DNA of 64,000 bases from Pseudomonadota bacterium (GTDB lineage Bacteria > Pseudomonadota > Alphaproteobacteria > Sphingomonadales > Sphingomonadaceae): assembly GCA_020160755.1 (NCBI GenBank), contig JAIUPN010000008.1:62001-126000 (forward strand), written 5' to 3'. Positions within the stretch are counted from its first letter, which is position 1. Each line of letters begins with the position of its first letter. The translations under genes and the position numbers were made by a program. This document shows positions 35,815 through 44,759 of this stretch, in pieces. Under the pieces are notes generated by a model. It saw only the letters and a program-made list of their open reading frames with translations, searched no databases and was not told where the DNA came from.

Positions 35815-37257
35815 ATGACCGACGCCCATGCCTCCCCGCTCAAGCTGTTCAACAGCCTGACGCGCAGTCTGGAAGAGTTCCAGCCCGTCCACCCCGGTGA
35901 GGCGCGGGTCTATAGCTGCGGACCGACGGTCTACAACTATCCTCACATCGGCAATATGCGCGCCTATGTCTTTGCCGACACGCTCGGCCGCACGCTGTCG
36001 TACAAGGGATACAAGCTCACCCACGTCATCAACATCACCGACGTCGGCCACCTGACCGACGACGCCGATGCAGGCGAGGACAAGCTGGAAAAGGCGGCGG
36101 CCGAGCGCGCCCAATCGATCTGGGACATCGCGCGCCATTACACCGAGGCCTATTGGGCCGATATCAAGGCGCTGAACATCCGCCAGCCCGCGCACTGGTC
36201 GATCGCGACAGATTATGTTCCTGCGATGATCGACTTTGCGAAGACCATCGCCGACAAACATTGCTACGAACTCGACGGCGGCCTCTATTTCGATACCACG
36301 ACGGTGGCCGATTACGGCCGCCTCGCGCGCCACGGCACCGATGAGGGCGAAAGCCGGATCGATCCCGTCGACGGCAAGCGGCACCCCGCCGACTTCGCGA
36401 TCTGGCGCAAGACGCCTGCGGGCGAGACGCGTCAGATGGAGTGGGATTCGCCGTGGGGCCGCGGTGCGCCGGGCTGGCATCTCGAATGCTCGGTGATGTC
36501 CGAAGCCCTGCTCGGCTTTCCCTTCGATATCCACACCGGCGGGATCGACCACCGCGAAATCCACCATCCGAACGAGATTGCGCAGAACCAGGCGCACAGC
36601 TGCTCGACCGACAGCGGCGCGCGGATGTGGATGCACAATAATTTCCTCGTCGAACGCTCGGGCAAGATGTCGAAGTCGAGCGGCGAGTTTTTGCGCGTCC
36701 AGCTCCTCATCGACAAAGGCTACCACCCGCTCGCCTATCGCCTGATGTGCCTGCAGGCGCATTATCGCAGCGAGCTGGAGTTTTCGTGGGAAGGCCTGGG
36801 CGCCGCGCTGACGCGATTGAAGCGGCTGGTGATGGCCGCAGCGCCTGTCCGCGATGCGGAAGCGACCGAACCGGCCGACCGCCGCCTCACCGACCTGCTC
36901 GCGAAATTCGACGCGGCGATGTCCGACGACCTCAATACAGCGGTCGCGCTGACCTTGCTCGAAGAGGCCGCCGCGATGAAGAAGGTCGATGCGGGCCAGA
37001 AGCACGCGGCGCTCGCGGCGATGGACGCGGTGCTGGGCCTCGATCTCCTTACCATCGAGCGCGCCGATCTGCGCGTGCGTCCCAAGACGGCGGCGATCGG
37101 CGAGGAAGACATCGAAGCCATCCTCACCCGCCGTAAGGAAGCCCGCGACGCCAAGGACTTCGCCGCATCCGATGCGCTCCGCGACGAGCTGATCGCGGCG
37201 GGGGTCGAGGTGATGGACGGCGACCCGCTCGGCTGGGACTGGCGCCTCTCCAATTAG
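35815..37257 (+). CDS. cysS: Cysteinyl-tRNA synthetase
   Basis: About 480 residues, class Ia synthetase charging tRNA-Cys. Zinc ligands start at YSCGPTVYNYPHIGN, which also contains the HIGN motif; further ligands are in HLECSVMSE and HHPNE. The KMSKS loop is in SGKMSKSSGEF. The C-terminal anticodon-binding helices end in GDPLGWDWRLSN. The start is uncertain among ATG 35815 (MTDAHASPLK), ATG 35803 and TTG 35791; 35815 gives the usual family length. It is just downstream of the tpsA stop but functionally unrelated. Confidence 0.97.
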   Translation: MTDAHASPLKLFNSLTRSLEEFQPVHPGEARVYSCGPTVYNYPHIGNMRAYVFADTLGRTLSYKGYKLTHVINITDVGHLTDDADAGEDKLEKAAAERAQSIWDIARHYTEAYWADIKALNIRQPAHWSIATDYVPAMIDFAKTIADKHCYELDGGLYFDTTTVADYGRLARHGTDEGESRIDPVDGKRHPADFAIWRKTPAGETRQMEWDSPWGRGAPGWHLECSVMSEALLGFPFDIHTGGIDHREIHHPNEIAQNQAHSCSTDSGARMWMHNNFLVERSGKMSKSSGEFLRVQLLIDKGYHPLAYRLMCLQAHYRSELEFSWEGLGAALTRLKRLVMAAAPVRDAEATEPADRRLTDLLAKFDAAMSDDLNTAVALTLLEEAAAMKKVDAGQKHAALAAMDAVLGLDLLTIERADLRVRPKTAAIGEEDIEAILTRRKEARDAKDFAASDALRDELIAAGVEVMDGDPLGWDWRLSN

Positions 37258-37295
37258 AGGCTTGCCGCGGCGTCGCGGGCTGCTAGCCTCGTTGC

Positions 37296-37652
37296 ATGTC
37301 GCAACTGATCTGCTGGCTGCTTGTCGGCCTTGTCCACCTGATCCCGGCGCTGGCGCTGTTCCGGCCGGCGCTGATCACGCGGCTCTATGGCGTCCGGCCC
37401 GACAGCCCGCTGTTCCTGCTCATGCACCACCGCGCGGCGCTGTTCTTCGCGGTGCTCGTCGCCTGTGTGTGGGCGGCGTTCGACCCCGGCGGACGCAAGC
37501 TCGCGACATTGCTTGCCGCAATCTCGATGCTCAGCTTTCTCTTTCTCTATCAGTCATATGGCCGCCCCGCCCAGCTCGGCACCATCGCGCTCGTCGACCT
37601 GATCGGCCTCGCCCCGCTGGCCTGGGCGGGCTGGCACGCCTTCCAGCAGTAG
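37296..37652 (+). CDS. Small four-helix membrane protein, unknown function
   Basis: 118 residues, almost entirely hydrophobic: LICWLLVGLVHLIPALALF, AALFFAVLVACVWAAF, ATLLAAISMLSFLFLYQ and IALVDLIGLAPLAWAGW. It is similar in style to small proteins found next to metabolic genes in sphingomonads, but no named family is recognised. It ends 7 bases before the hydroxyacid dehydrogenase, so the two are probably co-transcribed. Confidence 0.72.
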   Translation: MSQLICWLLVGLVHLIPALALFRPALITRLYGVRPDSPLFLLMHHRAALFFAVLVACVWAAFDPGGRKLATLLAAISMLSFLFLYQSYGRPAQLGTIALVDLIGLAPLAWAGWHAFQQ

Positions 37653-37659
37653 GAACATC

Positions 37660-38604
37660 ATGACCAAGACCGTCACCGTCCTTTCGGGCCTGATCCGCCC
37701 GCTCGTCGAAAACCGCCTGCCCGACTGGGTCGAGCCGCGCTTCTTTGCGTCGAAGGAGGAGGCGCTCATACTCGCGCCCGCGGCCGAGATCGGCTGGTTC
37801 GACATGTACGACAAGAAAGACATGGCGGCGATCATTACCGCGGCGACGCAGCTCAAATGGCTGAACTCGATCTACGCCGGGGTCGACGGCATGCCGCTCG
37901 ACCTGCTCCACCAGCGCGGCACGGTGGTGACCAATGGCGCGGGGATCAACGCGATCACCATTGCCGAATATGTCGTGATGGGGATGCTGACCGTCGCCAA
38001 GGGGTATCGCGACGTGGTGCGCGCACAGGAGCGCCGCGAATGGCTGATGGACTCACCCGGCAAGGTCGAGCTGTTCGGGTCGAAGGCGCTGCTGCTCGGC
38101 TATGGCGCGATCGGCAAGCTGATCGAAGAGCGGCTGAAGGCCTTTGCGGTCGATGTCACCATCGTGCGCCGGTCGCCGGGACCGAATACGCTCACGCCCG
38201 ATCAATGGCGGGCGCAGCTCGGCGAATTCGACTGGGTGATCCTCGCGGTGCCCGCGACGCCCGAAACCGACGGTATGATCGGCGCGGCGGAACTCGCGGC
38301 GATGAAGCCGACCGCGACGCTCATCAACATCGCGCGCGGCAGCGTCGTCGATCAGGACGCGCTCGTCGCAGCGCTCGATAGCCAGCAGATCGCGTCGGCC
38401 TTCCTCGACGTGACGACCCCCGAACCGCTCCCGTCGGACGACCCGCTGTGGAGCCTCGACAATGCGCATATCACGATGCACCTGTCAGGCCGCGCGCAGG
38501 ACAAGATGTTCATCCGGTCGGCGCAGCGCTTCCTCGAAAATCTCGATCGCTGGAAAACGGGCGAAGCCGTCGAGCCGCGGGTGGACCTGACGCTGGGTTA
38601 CTAG
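37660..38604 (+). CDS. D-2-hydroxyacid dehydrogenase family protein
   Basis: 314 residues. The NAD(P)-binding loop is in LLLGYGAIGKLIEERL. The catalytic set is complete: arginine in NIARGSVVDQDAL, glutamate in DVTTPEPLPSDDPLW and histidine in HITMHLSG. The family reduces 2-oxoacids or oxidises D-2-hydroxyacids; the substrate cannot be told. AGGAAC precedes the ATG. The stop overlaps the convergent phosphoesterase stop by 4 bases. Confidence 0.93.
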   Translation: MTKTVTVLSGLIRPLVENRLPDWVEPRFFASKEEALILAPAAEIGWFDMYDKKDMAAIITAATQLKWLNSIYAGVDGMPLDLLHQRGTVVTNGAGINAITIAEYVVMGMLTVAKGYRDVVRAQERREWLMDSPGKVELFGSKALLLGYGAIGKLIEERLKAFAVDVTIVRRSPGPNTLTPDQWRAQLGEFDWVILAVPATPETDGMIGAAELAAMKPTATLINIARGSVVDQDALVAALDSQQIASAFLDVTTPEPLPSDDPLWSLDNAHITMHLSGRAQDKMFIRSAQRFLENLDRWKTGEAVEPRVDLTLGY

Positions 38605-39449
38605 CCCGGCCGCTCGGCCTTCAGTTCGCGCACCAGCGGCTGTAGCCGCTCGTCATATTTGGCGAGCATCGTGTGCGCGCCTGCGTGGTCGTAGAAGCTG
38701 ACGAGTTCGCGCCCGTTCCAGCGGTGAAGCGCATAGGCGGGATCTTCGGCGACGATCATCGGCCGGTCGTCGGGTTTGTTCTCGTCGATCGGGCGAAGGT
38801 CGAGCGAGACTTGCGGCGCAGTCGACGAGCAGATCGCGATCGTGCGCCCTTCCCAGGCGACGGTCACGCTGCGATGCAGATGCCCGCAGATCAGCCCGCG
38901 GACCTGCGGATGCCGCCGCACGACATCGGTGAAGGTCGCGACCCACGGTTCGTCGGGGTCGGTGTTCATCCACTCGATCCCGCTTTCGACCGGGGGGTGG
39001 TGCATGACGATATAGGTCGGCTTGGCGGTGTCCTTCGCCAGCTCGGCATCGAGCCAGGCGGCGCGCGCCTCGCAAAAGGCGCCGCCGTGGCGCCCCTCCT
39101 CGAGCGTGTCGACCGTCACCAGCCGCAATTCGGGCAGGTCGATCGCATATTGGACAAAGCCGTTGCCGTCATCGAAACCCGGAAAGCGCGCGTGGAAATT
39201 ATCGCGCAAATCATGGTTTCCGACGCTCGGCCAGACGGGAAAGGGGCAACGCGAAAAGGCAGTCACAAGGCGGCGATAGCTGTCGTCGTCGCCGCGGTCG
39301 GTGATGTCGCCGGTCGCGAGCAGCAGATCGGGGCGGTTCGGCCCTTCGATCAGCACGTCGAGCACCTCGTCGAGGCGCTTGCGGTTATATTCGGCCGGAT
39401 TGTCCGGATCGAACCCGATATGGATATCTGTGATCTGTGCGATCAGCAT
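38601..39449 (-). CDS. CpdA-like class III cyclic-nucleotide phosphodiesterase / metallophosphoesterase
   Basis: 282 residues of the calcineurin-like fold. All metal motifs are present: ITDIHIG (DxH), LLLATGDITDRGDD (GDxxDR), SVGNHDLRD (GNHD), YIVMHHPP and ICGHLHRS (GHxH). The closest well-known relative in this fold is CpdA, which hydrolyses 3',5'-cAMP, but other phosphodiesters are possible. It lies next to a gene trio whose flavoprotein has two cyclic-nucleotide domains, which makes cAMP turnover an attractive but unproved role. Confidence 0.88.
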   Translation of the reverse strand: MLIAQITDIHIGFDPDNPAEYNRKRLDEVLDVLIEGPNRPDLLLATGDITDRGDDDSYRRLVTAFSRCPFPVWPSVGNHDLRDNFHARFPGFDDGNGFVQYAIDLPELRLVTVDTLEEGRHGGAFCEARAAWLDAELAKDTAKPTYIVMHHPPVESGIEWMNTDPDEPWVATFTDVVRRHPQVRGLICGHLHRSVTVAWEGRTIAICSSTAPQVSLDLRPIDENKPDDRPMIVAEDPAYALHRWNGRELVSFYDHAGAHTMLAKYDERLQPLVRELKAERPG

Positions 39450-39492
39450 ATCCGTCCCCCGTTCCGGCCGGCTGGTCCCGACCCATAAAACC

Positions 39493-41427
39493 TCACCCGC
39501 CCCGCCTTGCCCCGTGCAAGGGAGGTGTGCGCCACGTCACATCGTAAAGGCCCCGCCCCCCGGTTCCTGTGATCATGCTCACACCATAGCTAGCAGCAAG
39601 AGGTTTATTTGTGATTGCGGCGGTGTTTTTCTTGGCTCTGCGCGGCGGCATCCACGGCTTGCCGCCGTCCGAATGATATTCGTGGCACATCGCGCAGGGT
39701 GATTCGGTCGCGGTTTCGACCTTCACCACCCGCGCACCGCCCTCGCCGACATGGCAGTCGCGGCACTGGCGCAGGCCGGGAACGAGCAGGTCGCTCGACG
39801 CTTTCGACGCGGGCGCGGCGGTGTGGCAATCGGCGCAGTCGGTTTCCTTGTGCGCATCATGATCGAACCAGCCCTTTTGCAGGTATCGCGGAGTCTGGTC
39901 GACCGCCGCGACGCGCCAGTTGTTGCCCGCTGTGGGGGCAAAAATGGTGTGGCAGTCATAGCAGGCCCCACCCTTCGAGAAGACCGCGCGCACCGCGTCC
40001 TGCGCGCGCGACGGCCGCGCCGCGACTTCGTTGAAGTAGATATTGTAGACCTGCCCCTCGGCATAGGCGCCGGGGCGCCGCCGCTGCATCCCGCCGAGTT
40101 GCAGCGGCCGCGCGGGCGGGGTCGAGCGATAATAGGCGGTGAGGTCGGCGACGACCTGATCAGGCTCGCCGTGACGCAGCGTGCGCGTCACCCCGCCGAC
40201 GGTCTCGAACGCGAGGCTGTGACACATCGCGCAGTCACGTTCCATTTCGACCGGCTTGACACGCACCCCGTCGGCCTCGACGCGATGGCAGTTCGCACAT
40301 TCGAGTTTCTTGCCGAAATCATAGCGGCCACGGAAGCTCGCCGCCATGCGCGCGACCCCGCCGGTCGCCTGCAAATGCATGTCGTGCGGGAACTTCAGCC
40401 CGTTGTAATCGACCGTCCCCTTCGCCAGCGTCGTGCGCACCGGCTTCGCCCCCGGCGCCGACCGCACGAGCGGACGAAACTCAGGGTGGCTCTTGCCGAA
40501 ATCGGCGGCGTCGGCAAGCGTCGTCGGATGGCCGGCGGTCTTGAGCCGCGCCGACATGCCGTCGTGGCAATCGGCGCAGAATTTCTGCAGCGTCGCGGGC
40601 ATCGGTCCCGAACCCTCATGCTCGGTGTGACATTCGACGCAGCGGCCCTGCGGCCGGTTGAACGTGTCGGCAAAGCCCTTGAGGATCCGTTCGCCGACGC
40701 CCGGCGGATGCCGCGCGGCGAGCAGCATCGCGGTCGGCGCATTGGCATGCGCCATGCTCATCGCCTTATGCTCGCCGGTATGGCAGCCGACGCAGGCCTT
40801 ATCGGTCACCGCGACAAAGGGTTCGACATGGCACGACTGGCAGTCGTTCTTCAGGCTCGCGTGCGCGCTCGACAGCGGGCCCGACAGCCAGGCGCTGTCG
40901 GCATGATAGCCATCGGGGCGCTCGTTGACATTCTTGTAGCTATACCACGCCCAGATCGGCCCGATCAGGAAGGCGAGCAACATCAGCACGCCGAACACCC
41001 ATGCCCCCATCCGTTTGCCGGGCATGACGCCCTGCAACGAAAAGGCCTTCGCCTCGTCGACGTCCTTCGACGATTGCGACAGCTCGTCGATGCGCTCGAC
41101 GAGCAGGATGATATTGTCGCCCTCGCGCGCGATCGTCAGCCGGTGCCCGCCGAAGCGCAGTTCGCCGCCCGCGCCGCTGTCGATATCGACGATCGTTTCG
41201 CTGCGCCCGTTGAGGTCGAAACCCAGCCCCTCGTTCGCCGCGACGCGCACGGTGCGTCCATCGGCGCTGCTGATCGTCGCATGATGCGGGTTCACCGCCA
41301 GATCGGCGACGTGGATTATATTGCTGCCTTCGCGGCCAAGCGTGATCGTGTCGCCCGGCAACGCCTGATCGCGGATGATCTGTTTGCCCGTCTTCGTCGT
41401 CGAGATGCGGCGCAGGATGAAGCTCAT
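39493..41427 (-). CDS. FHA domain-decahaem cytochrome c fusion, single membrane span
   Basis: 644 residues. Residues 25-105 form an FHA-like domain (LGREGSNIIHVADLAVNPHH, FDLNG) with the conserved Gly-Arg, His and Asn-Gly, but with the usual Ser of the SxxH motif replaced. One membrane helix follows (about 144-162; GVLMLLAFLIGPIWAWYSY). The C-terminal part holds ten CxxCH sites (CQSCH 196, CVGCH 212, CVECH 263, CADCH, CANCH, CAMCH, CYDCH, CADCH, CRDCH, CAMCH), like cytochrome c3/NapC-type multihaem proteins. The haems must be periplasmic and the FHA domain cytoplasmic. A strong GGGGAGGGG precedes the ATG, 15 bases after the stop of the cytochrome b-like gene. Confidence 0.92.
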   Translation of the reverse strand: MSFILRRISTTKTGKQIIRDQALPGDTITLGREGSNIIHVADLAVNPHHATISSADGRTVRVAANEGLGFDLNGRSETIVDIDSGAGGELRFGGHRLTIAREGDNIILLVERIDELSQSSKDVDEAKAFSLQGVMPGKRMGAWVFGVLMLLAFLIGPIWAWYSYKNVNERPDGYHADSAWLSGPLSSAHASLKNDCQSCHVEPFVAVTDKACVGCHTGEHKAMSMAHANAPTAMLLAARHPPGVGERILKGFADTFNRPQGRCVECHTEHEGSGPMPATLQKFCADCHDGMSARLKTAGHPTTLADAADFGKSHPEFRPLVRSAPGAKPVRTTLAKGTVDYNGLKFPHDMHLQATGGVARMAASFRGRYDFGKKLECANCHRVEADGVRVKPVEMERDCAMCHSLAFETVGGVTRTLRHGEPDQVVADLTAYYRSTPPARPLQLGGMQRRRPGAYAEGQVYNIYFNEVAARPSRAQDAVRAVFSKGGACYDCHTIFAPTAGNNWRVAAVDQTPRYLQKGWFDHDAHKETDCADCHTAAPASKASSDLLVPGLRQCRDCHVGEGGARVVKVETATESPCAMCHEYHSDGGKPWMPPRRAKKNTAAITNKPLAASYGVSMITGTGGRGLYDVTWRTPPLHGARRGG

Positions 41428-41442
41428 GGTCCCCTCCCCGCC

Positions 41443-42324
41443 TTACCAGTAGAAAAAGACGCTGATGATGTGCGCCGACAGCGCCGCGATCAGCGCAAAG
41501 GTCAGCGGCACATGCACGTAGAGCCAGATTTCGAGCAGCGCGCGGATACGAAGATGCCGGCGCAGCCGCGTCAGCGCGGCCTCCTTCTGCTTGAGCAGCC
41601 CGACGACCTTTTCGCGCGCCTCGCGGTCGCTGCCGTTCGAGACCGCCAGCGCGCGCAGCGCCGCCGCGGTCGCGCAATCCGGATAGCGGCCCGACAATCG
41701 CGCCGCGATGCCGCCCGCGAAGGGATCTTCGTCGAGCGCGGCGAGCACCGGCGCCGTATCGGCGGGCGTCAGCGGCTGCGCGGCGCTGTGCAGCTGGCGG
41801 TCGAAGGCACGGATCGCTTCGAGCATCTGCATCTGCGTCATCTCGTCGCGGTTGTTCGACAGCGCCGCGGGCAAGGTCGCATAAGCGATCACGCCATAAA
41901 GCCCCGACAGGATCACGAGCATCATCAGGGCCCATGCGAGCGTATGGACGTTCCATCCAAGCTGGAACCCGGTGTGCCATGTGCCGATGATGATCAGGCT
42001 GAGCCCGAGATAGACATGCGCCGAGGTCCACGCCTTCAGCGACCAGGCGTCGCTCGTCATCTTGCGCTTGCGATAGCCCAATGCGGTCAGCCACAGGATC
42101 AGCGCCGCGCCGATCGTGCCGAGCGTATAGCCGTACCAGCTGCCGCCATTATGCCGCGGCGTCACGTCGACCAGCGCATAGCTGACGATGATCAGCAGGC
42201 AGAGCGCGCCCGAAATCTTTGCCCAGCGGAAACCCGCGTAACGGAGGAAGCCCTCATGCCTGCGTTCGCGGACGCGCTCGGTCTGGGTCGCCTTCGACCG
42301 GCGGCGCTGAAAAAGGCTCGCCAT
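41443..42324 (-). CDS. Cytochrome b-like membrane protein of the multihaem locus
   Basis: 293 residues with four to five membrane helices: ISGALCLLIIVSYALVDV, GYTLGTIGAALILWLTALGY, HVYLGLSLIIIGTW, WALMMLVILSGLYGVIAYA, and a C-terminal YVHVPLTFALIAALSAHIIS. Histidines placed in or at the ends of helices (SAHVYLG, GTWHTGF, NVHTLAW, WLYVHVPL, LSAHIISV) fit b-haem ligation like NarI or cytochrome b561 types. A cytoplasmic loop of about 90 residues lies between the middle and last helices. The ATG overlaps the stop of the flavoprotein gene (TGATG at 42326-42322). It is the natural membrane link between the Fe-S flavoprotein and the decahaem protein. Confidence 0.85.
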   Translation of the reverse strand: MASLFQRRRSKATQTERVRERRHEGFLRYAGFRWAKISGALCLLIIVSYALVDVTPRHNGGSWYGYTLGTIGAALILWLTALGYRKRKMTSDAWSLKAWTSAHVYLGLSLIIIGTWHTGFQLGWNVHTLAWALMMLVILSGLYGVIAYATLPAALSNNRDEMTQMQMLEAIRAFDRQLHSAAQPLTPADTAPVLAALDEDPFAGGIAARLSGRYPDCATAAALRALAVSNGSDREAREKVVGLLKQKEAALTRLRRHLRIRALLEIWLYVHVPLTFALIAALSAHIISVFFYW

Positions 42325-44759
42325 CAGCCGGCGTCCTCTTCGAGACGCGCGATCGACAGGAATTCCTCGGGCGACACGCGGATCGCGGCGCCGGTCGGGC
42401 ACGCCCGCACGCACGCGGGGCCGCCTGAAATGCCCTTGCACATGTCGCATTTGACCGCGATCTTCTTGGGCTTCTCATCGCCCAATTTCTTCTTGGTCCA
42501 TTTGGGCGACGGCTCGCCCGGCCCGGGACCGAAACCCGTAAGCAGCCAGCGCAGCAGGCTCGGCTTTTCGGGCGGCGCGGCTTCCATGCGGATCACGCCA
42601 TAGGGGCAGTTGCGCATGCAATTGCCGCAGCCGATACAGCCCGGTTCCATGAACACTTCGCCGTCGGGGCCGCGGTGGATCACGTTCGGCGGACAGTCGG
42701 CCATGCAGTGCGGATGCTCGCAGTGGCGGCAGCTTGTCGGCACGTGCAGATGCGCAAAGGTCTTGCCCGCCTCGCGGTCGAGCCGCGACAGCCCCTCGTG
42801 GCTGTCGGCGCACGCCTTTTCGCAATTGTCGCAGCCGACGCACAGATTCTCGTCGATCAAGAGCGCGTCGGTCGCCTCGCCGAGCCCTTCCTTCATGATG
42901 AAGGTCGCGGTGTCCGAATAAAGGTCGACCGCGCTCGAATAGCTTGCCTTGCGCGATTCGATGAAGCTGTTCATCGCCGCGCGTTCGGCAACCGCGGCCT
43001 CGGTGGCCTCGCGGACCTGCGGCCGTTTGGCGAGCATCGCCTTGAACGCATCGCCCTTCAGGCGGATGACCTCGCTCGCGACCGCCGCCTTGACCGTGGC
43101 GTTGCGCGGCGCGCCGCTGAGCACCGCCATTTCGCCGAAAAAGCTGCCCGCGGGCAGGTAACGCAGGAAGATCGGCTTGCCGCCGATATCCTTCTCGACC
43201 ACCATCGACCCCGAGCGGATAACATAGACGTCGTCGCCCTCATCCCCCTCGGCGAGGACCACCTTGCCTGCAGCGACGCGCTCGATCGCGGGATCTTCGA
43301 CGATCGGCTGGAGATCCTCGACGGTCAAGCCGCCCTTGAAAATCTGCAGAAGCTGGCGTTCGAGCGAGATGCGATTGATCGCGCGCTTTGCGCCCGGAAC
43401 CGCGGCCATCAGCTTGAGCGCGGCGGTGCGCGACACTTCGACGAAGATCCCATCCTCGCCCGCGCGGATCGTCGCGCCGCGCTTGCGGCCCGAGATCAGG
43501 CCAACTTCGCCGAAGATCGATCCCTGCTCGATCGGAACGGTGAAATCGGGACCGACCTCGACGAGCGCATGGCCGTCGGCGATGGCGAAGAGCGACGAAC
43601 CCGGCTCGCCCTTTTCGAACACAACATCGCCCTTGTTATAGAAGGCGACCTTTGAATCGAGCATGAACTCGCGCATCTGAAGCGGCGAGACGTCGGCGAA
43701 AATGCTGACGCGGGTGCGGAGGAAGTCGAGCCATTCGCTGACCGATTTCTGCTGCGGCAGCCCCGCAAAGATCGCCGCCAGATCCTTTTCGTCGGCGGGG
43801 GTCAGCGCCGTGTTGCCGTTCAGGAACTCGACGACGTCATAGCCCTGATTCATGCAATGCTTGATCAGCGGATAGCCCGCGAGCGCGCCGATGACATAGA
43901 GGCCCGGCACCGTCGTCTCGAACGTCGGCGACAATTTCGGAAAGGCCTCGCGGTCAGGGCCGGTGAACTCGATCCCCATCGATTCGACGAAGCCCCGCGG
44001 CGCGACTGAACCGAGGCGCGCGACGATCACGTCGCATTCGATCTTTTCCTCGCCCGTCGGGGTTTCGAGCGTCAGCCAGCCCGGTTCGACCTTCTTCGGC
44101 TGCGTCTCGGTGCGGATCGACATGAAGCCATTCTCGCCGGCCTCGGTCATATCGGCGACATTCTTCGCCTTGGCGCGTGCGAAATCCTTCGAGCGGTTGA
44201 GGATGGTGACGGTGTTTTCGAGCGCCTCCTCGGCGACCCCCAGCGCATTTTCGATGCCCGCGTCGCCCGACCCGACGACGGTGATATGCTTGTCCTTGAA
44301 ATCTTCGGGATCGTCGACCTGATAAATGATGTGCGGCAGGTCGGCGCCCTCGCAGCGCATCCGGTTCGGATTGCCCTGCGTGCCGATCGCCAGCACGATA
44401 TTTTCGGCCGTATAGACGTCGCCCCTGGCCGTCTTGATCGCGAACGCCCCCTTCGCGCCGGTCACCTCCGCGACCTCGGCATGATAGGCCACCTGCACCT
44501 TGTTGTTCGCGGCGTCCTCATCCCAATTGCCGAGAATATATTCGCGCGCACCCTCGGCAAAGCGGCAGTCGGATCGCAGGTCGAGCCGTTCGGGCGTCGC
44601 GAGAACGCGCTTGCCCTTTTGATATTTGAAGATGGTGTCCGACAGGTGGTCGGTCTTTTCGAGCAGGATATGGCTGAGGCCAAGCTGCGCGGCGCGCGAC
44701 GCGGCGCTGAGTCCCGCGGGCCCCGACCCGATGATCGCAACCTTGACCGGCTCGCTCAT
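42324..44759 (-). CDS. Flavoprotein with two cyclic-nucleotide-binding domains and a four-cluster [4Fe-4S] domain
   Basis: 811 residues in a rare order. Residues 1-315 are a two-dinucleotide-binding (FAD/NAD(P)H) domain of thioredoxin-reductase fold (AIIGSGPAGLSAAS; VVGSGDAGIENA), but without the CxxC redox centre. Residues of about 365-455 and 490-580 are two cNMP-binding domains (FGEVGLISGRKRGATI; FGEMAVLSGAPRNATV), with Gly-Glu and the phosphate-binding Arg kept in both. Residues 635-795 carry four Cys clusters (CVGCDNCEKAC, CRHCEHPHCMADC, CIGCGNCMRNC, CDMCKGISGGPACVRAC) like DmsB/NrfC electron-transfer subunits. It is predicted to be a cytoplasmic electron donor regulated by cyclic nucleotide. 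It is translationally coupled to the cytochrome b-like gene. Confidence 0.93.
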   Translation of the reverse strand: MSEPVKVAIIGSGPAGLSAASRAAQLGLSHILLEKTDHLSDTIFKYQKGKRVLATPERLDLRSDCRFAEGAREYILGNWDEDAANNKVQVAYHAEVAEVTGAKGAFAIKTARGDVYTAENIVLAIGTQGNPNRMRCEGADLPHIIYQVDDPEDFKDKHITVVGSGDAGIENALGVAEEALENTVTILNRSKDFARAKAKNVADMTEAGENGFMSIRTETQPKKVEPGWLTLETPTGEEKIECDVIVARLGSVAPRGFVESMGIEFTGPDREAFPKLSPTFETTVPGLYVIGALAGYPLIKHCMNQGYDVVEFLNGNTALTPADEKDLAAIFAGLPQQKSVSEWLDFLRTRVSIFADVSPLQMREFMLDSKVAFYNKGDVVFEKGEPGSSLFAIADGHALVEVGPDFTVPIEQGSIFGEVGLISGRKRGATIRAGEDGIFVEVSRTAALKLMAAVPGAKRAINRISLERQLLQIFKGGLTVEDLQPIVEDPAIERVAAGKVVLAEGDEGDDVYVIRSGSMVVEKDIGGKPIFLRYLPAGSFFGEMAVLSGAPRNATVKAAVASEVIRLKGDAFKAMLAKRPQVREATEAAVAERAAMNSFIESRKASYSSAVDLYSDTATFIMKEGLGEATDALLIDENLCVGCDNCEKACADSHEGLSRLDREAGKTFAHLHVPTSCRHCEHPHCMADCPPNVIHRGPDGEVFMEPGCIGCGNCMRNCPYGVIRMEAAPPEKPSLLRWLLTGFGPGPGEPSPKWTKKKLGDEKPKKIAVKCDMCKGISGGPACVRACPTGAAIRVSPEEFLSIARLEEDAG

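Noticed and set aside
32604..35852. Open frame of more than 1000 codons antisense to tpsA
   Set aside because: Its product is an Arg/Asp-rich mirror of GC-rich codon bias, without motifs, and the sense strand has clear TPS features.
39751..42603. Long plus-strand frame across the multihaem locus
   Set aside because: Antisense to a decahaem gene and a membrane gene; composition is His/Arg/Asp-rich with no domain.
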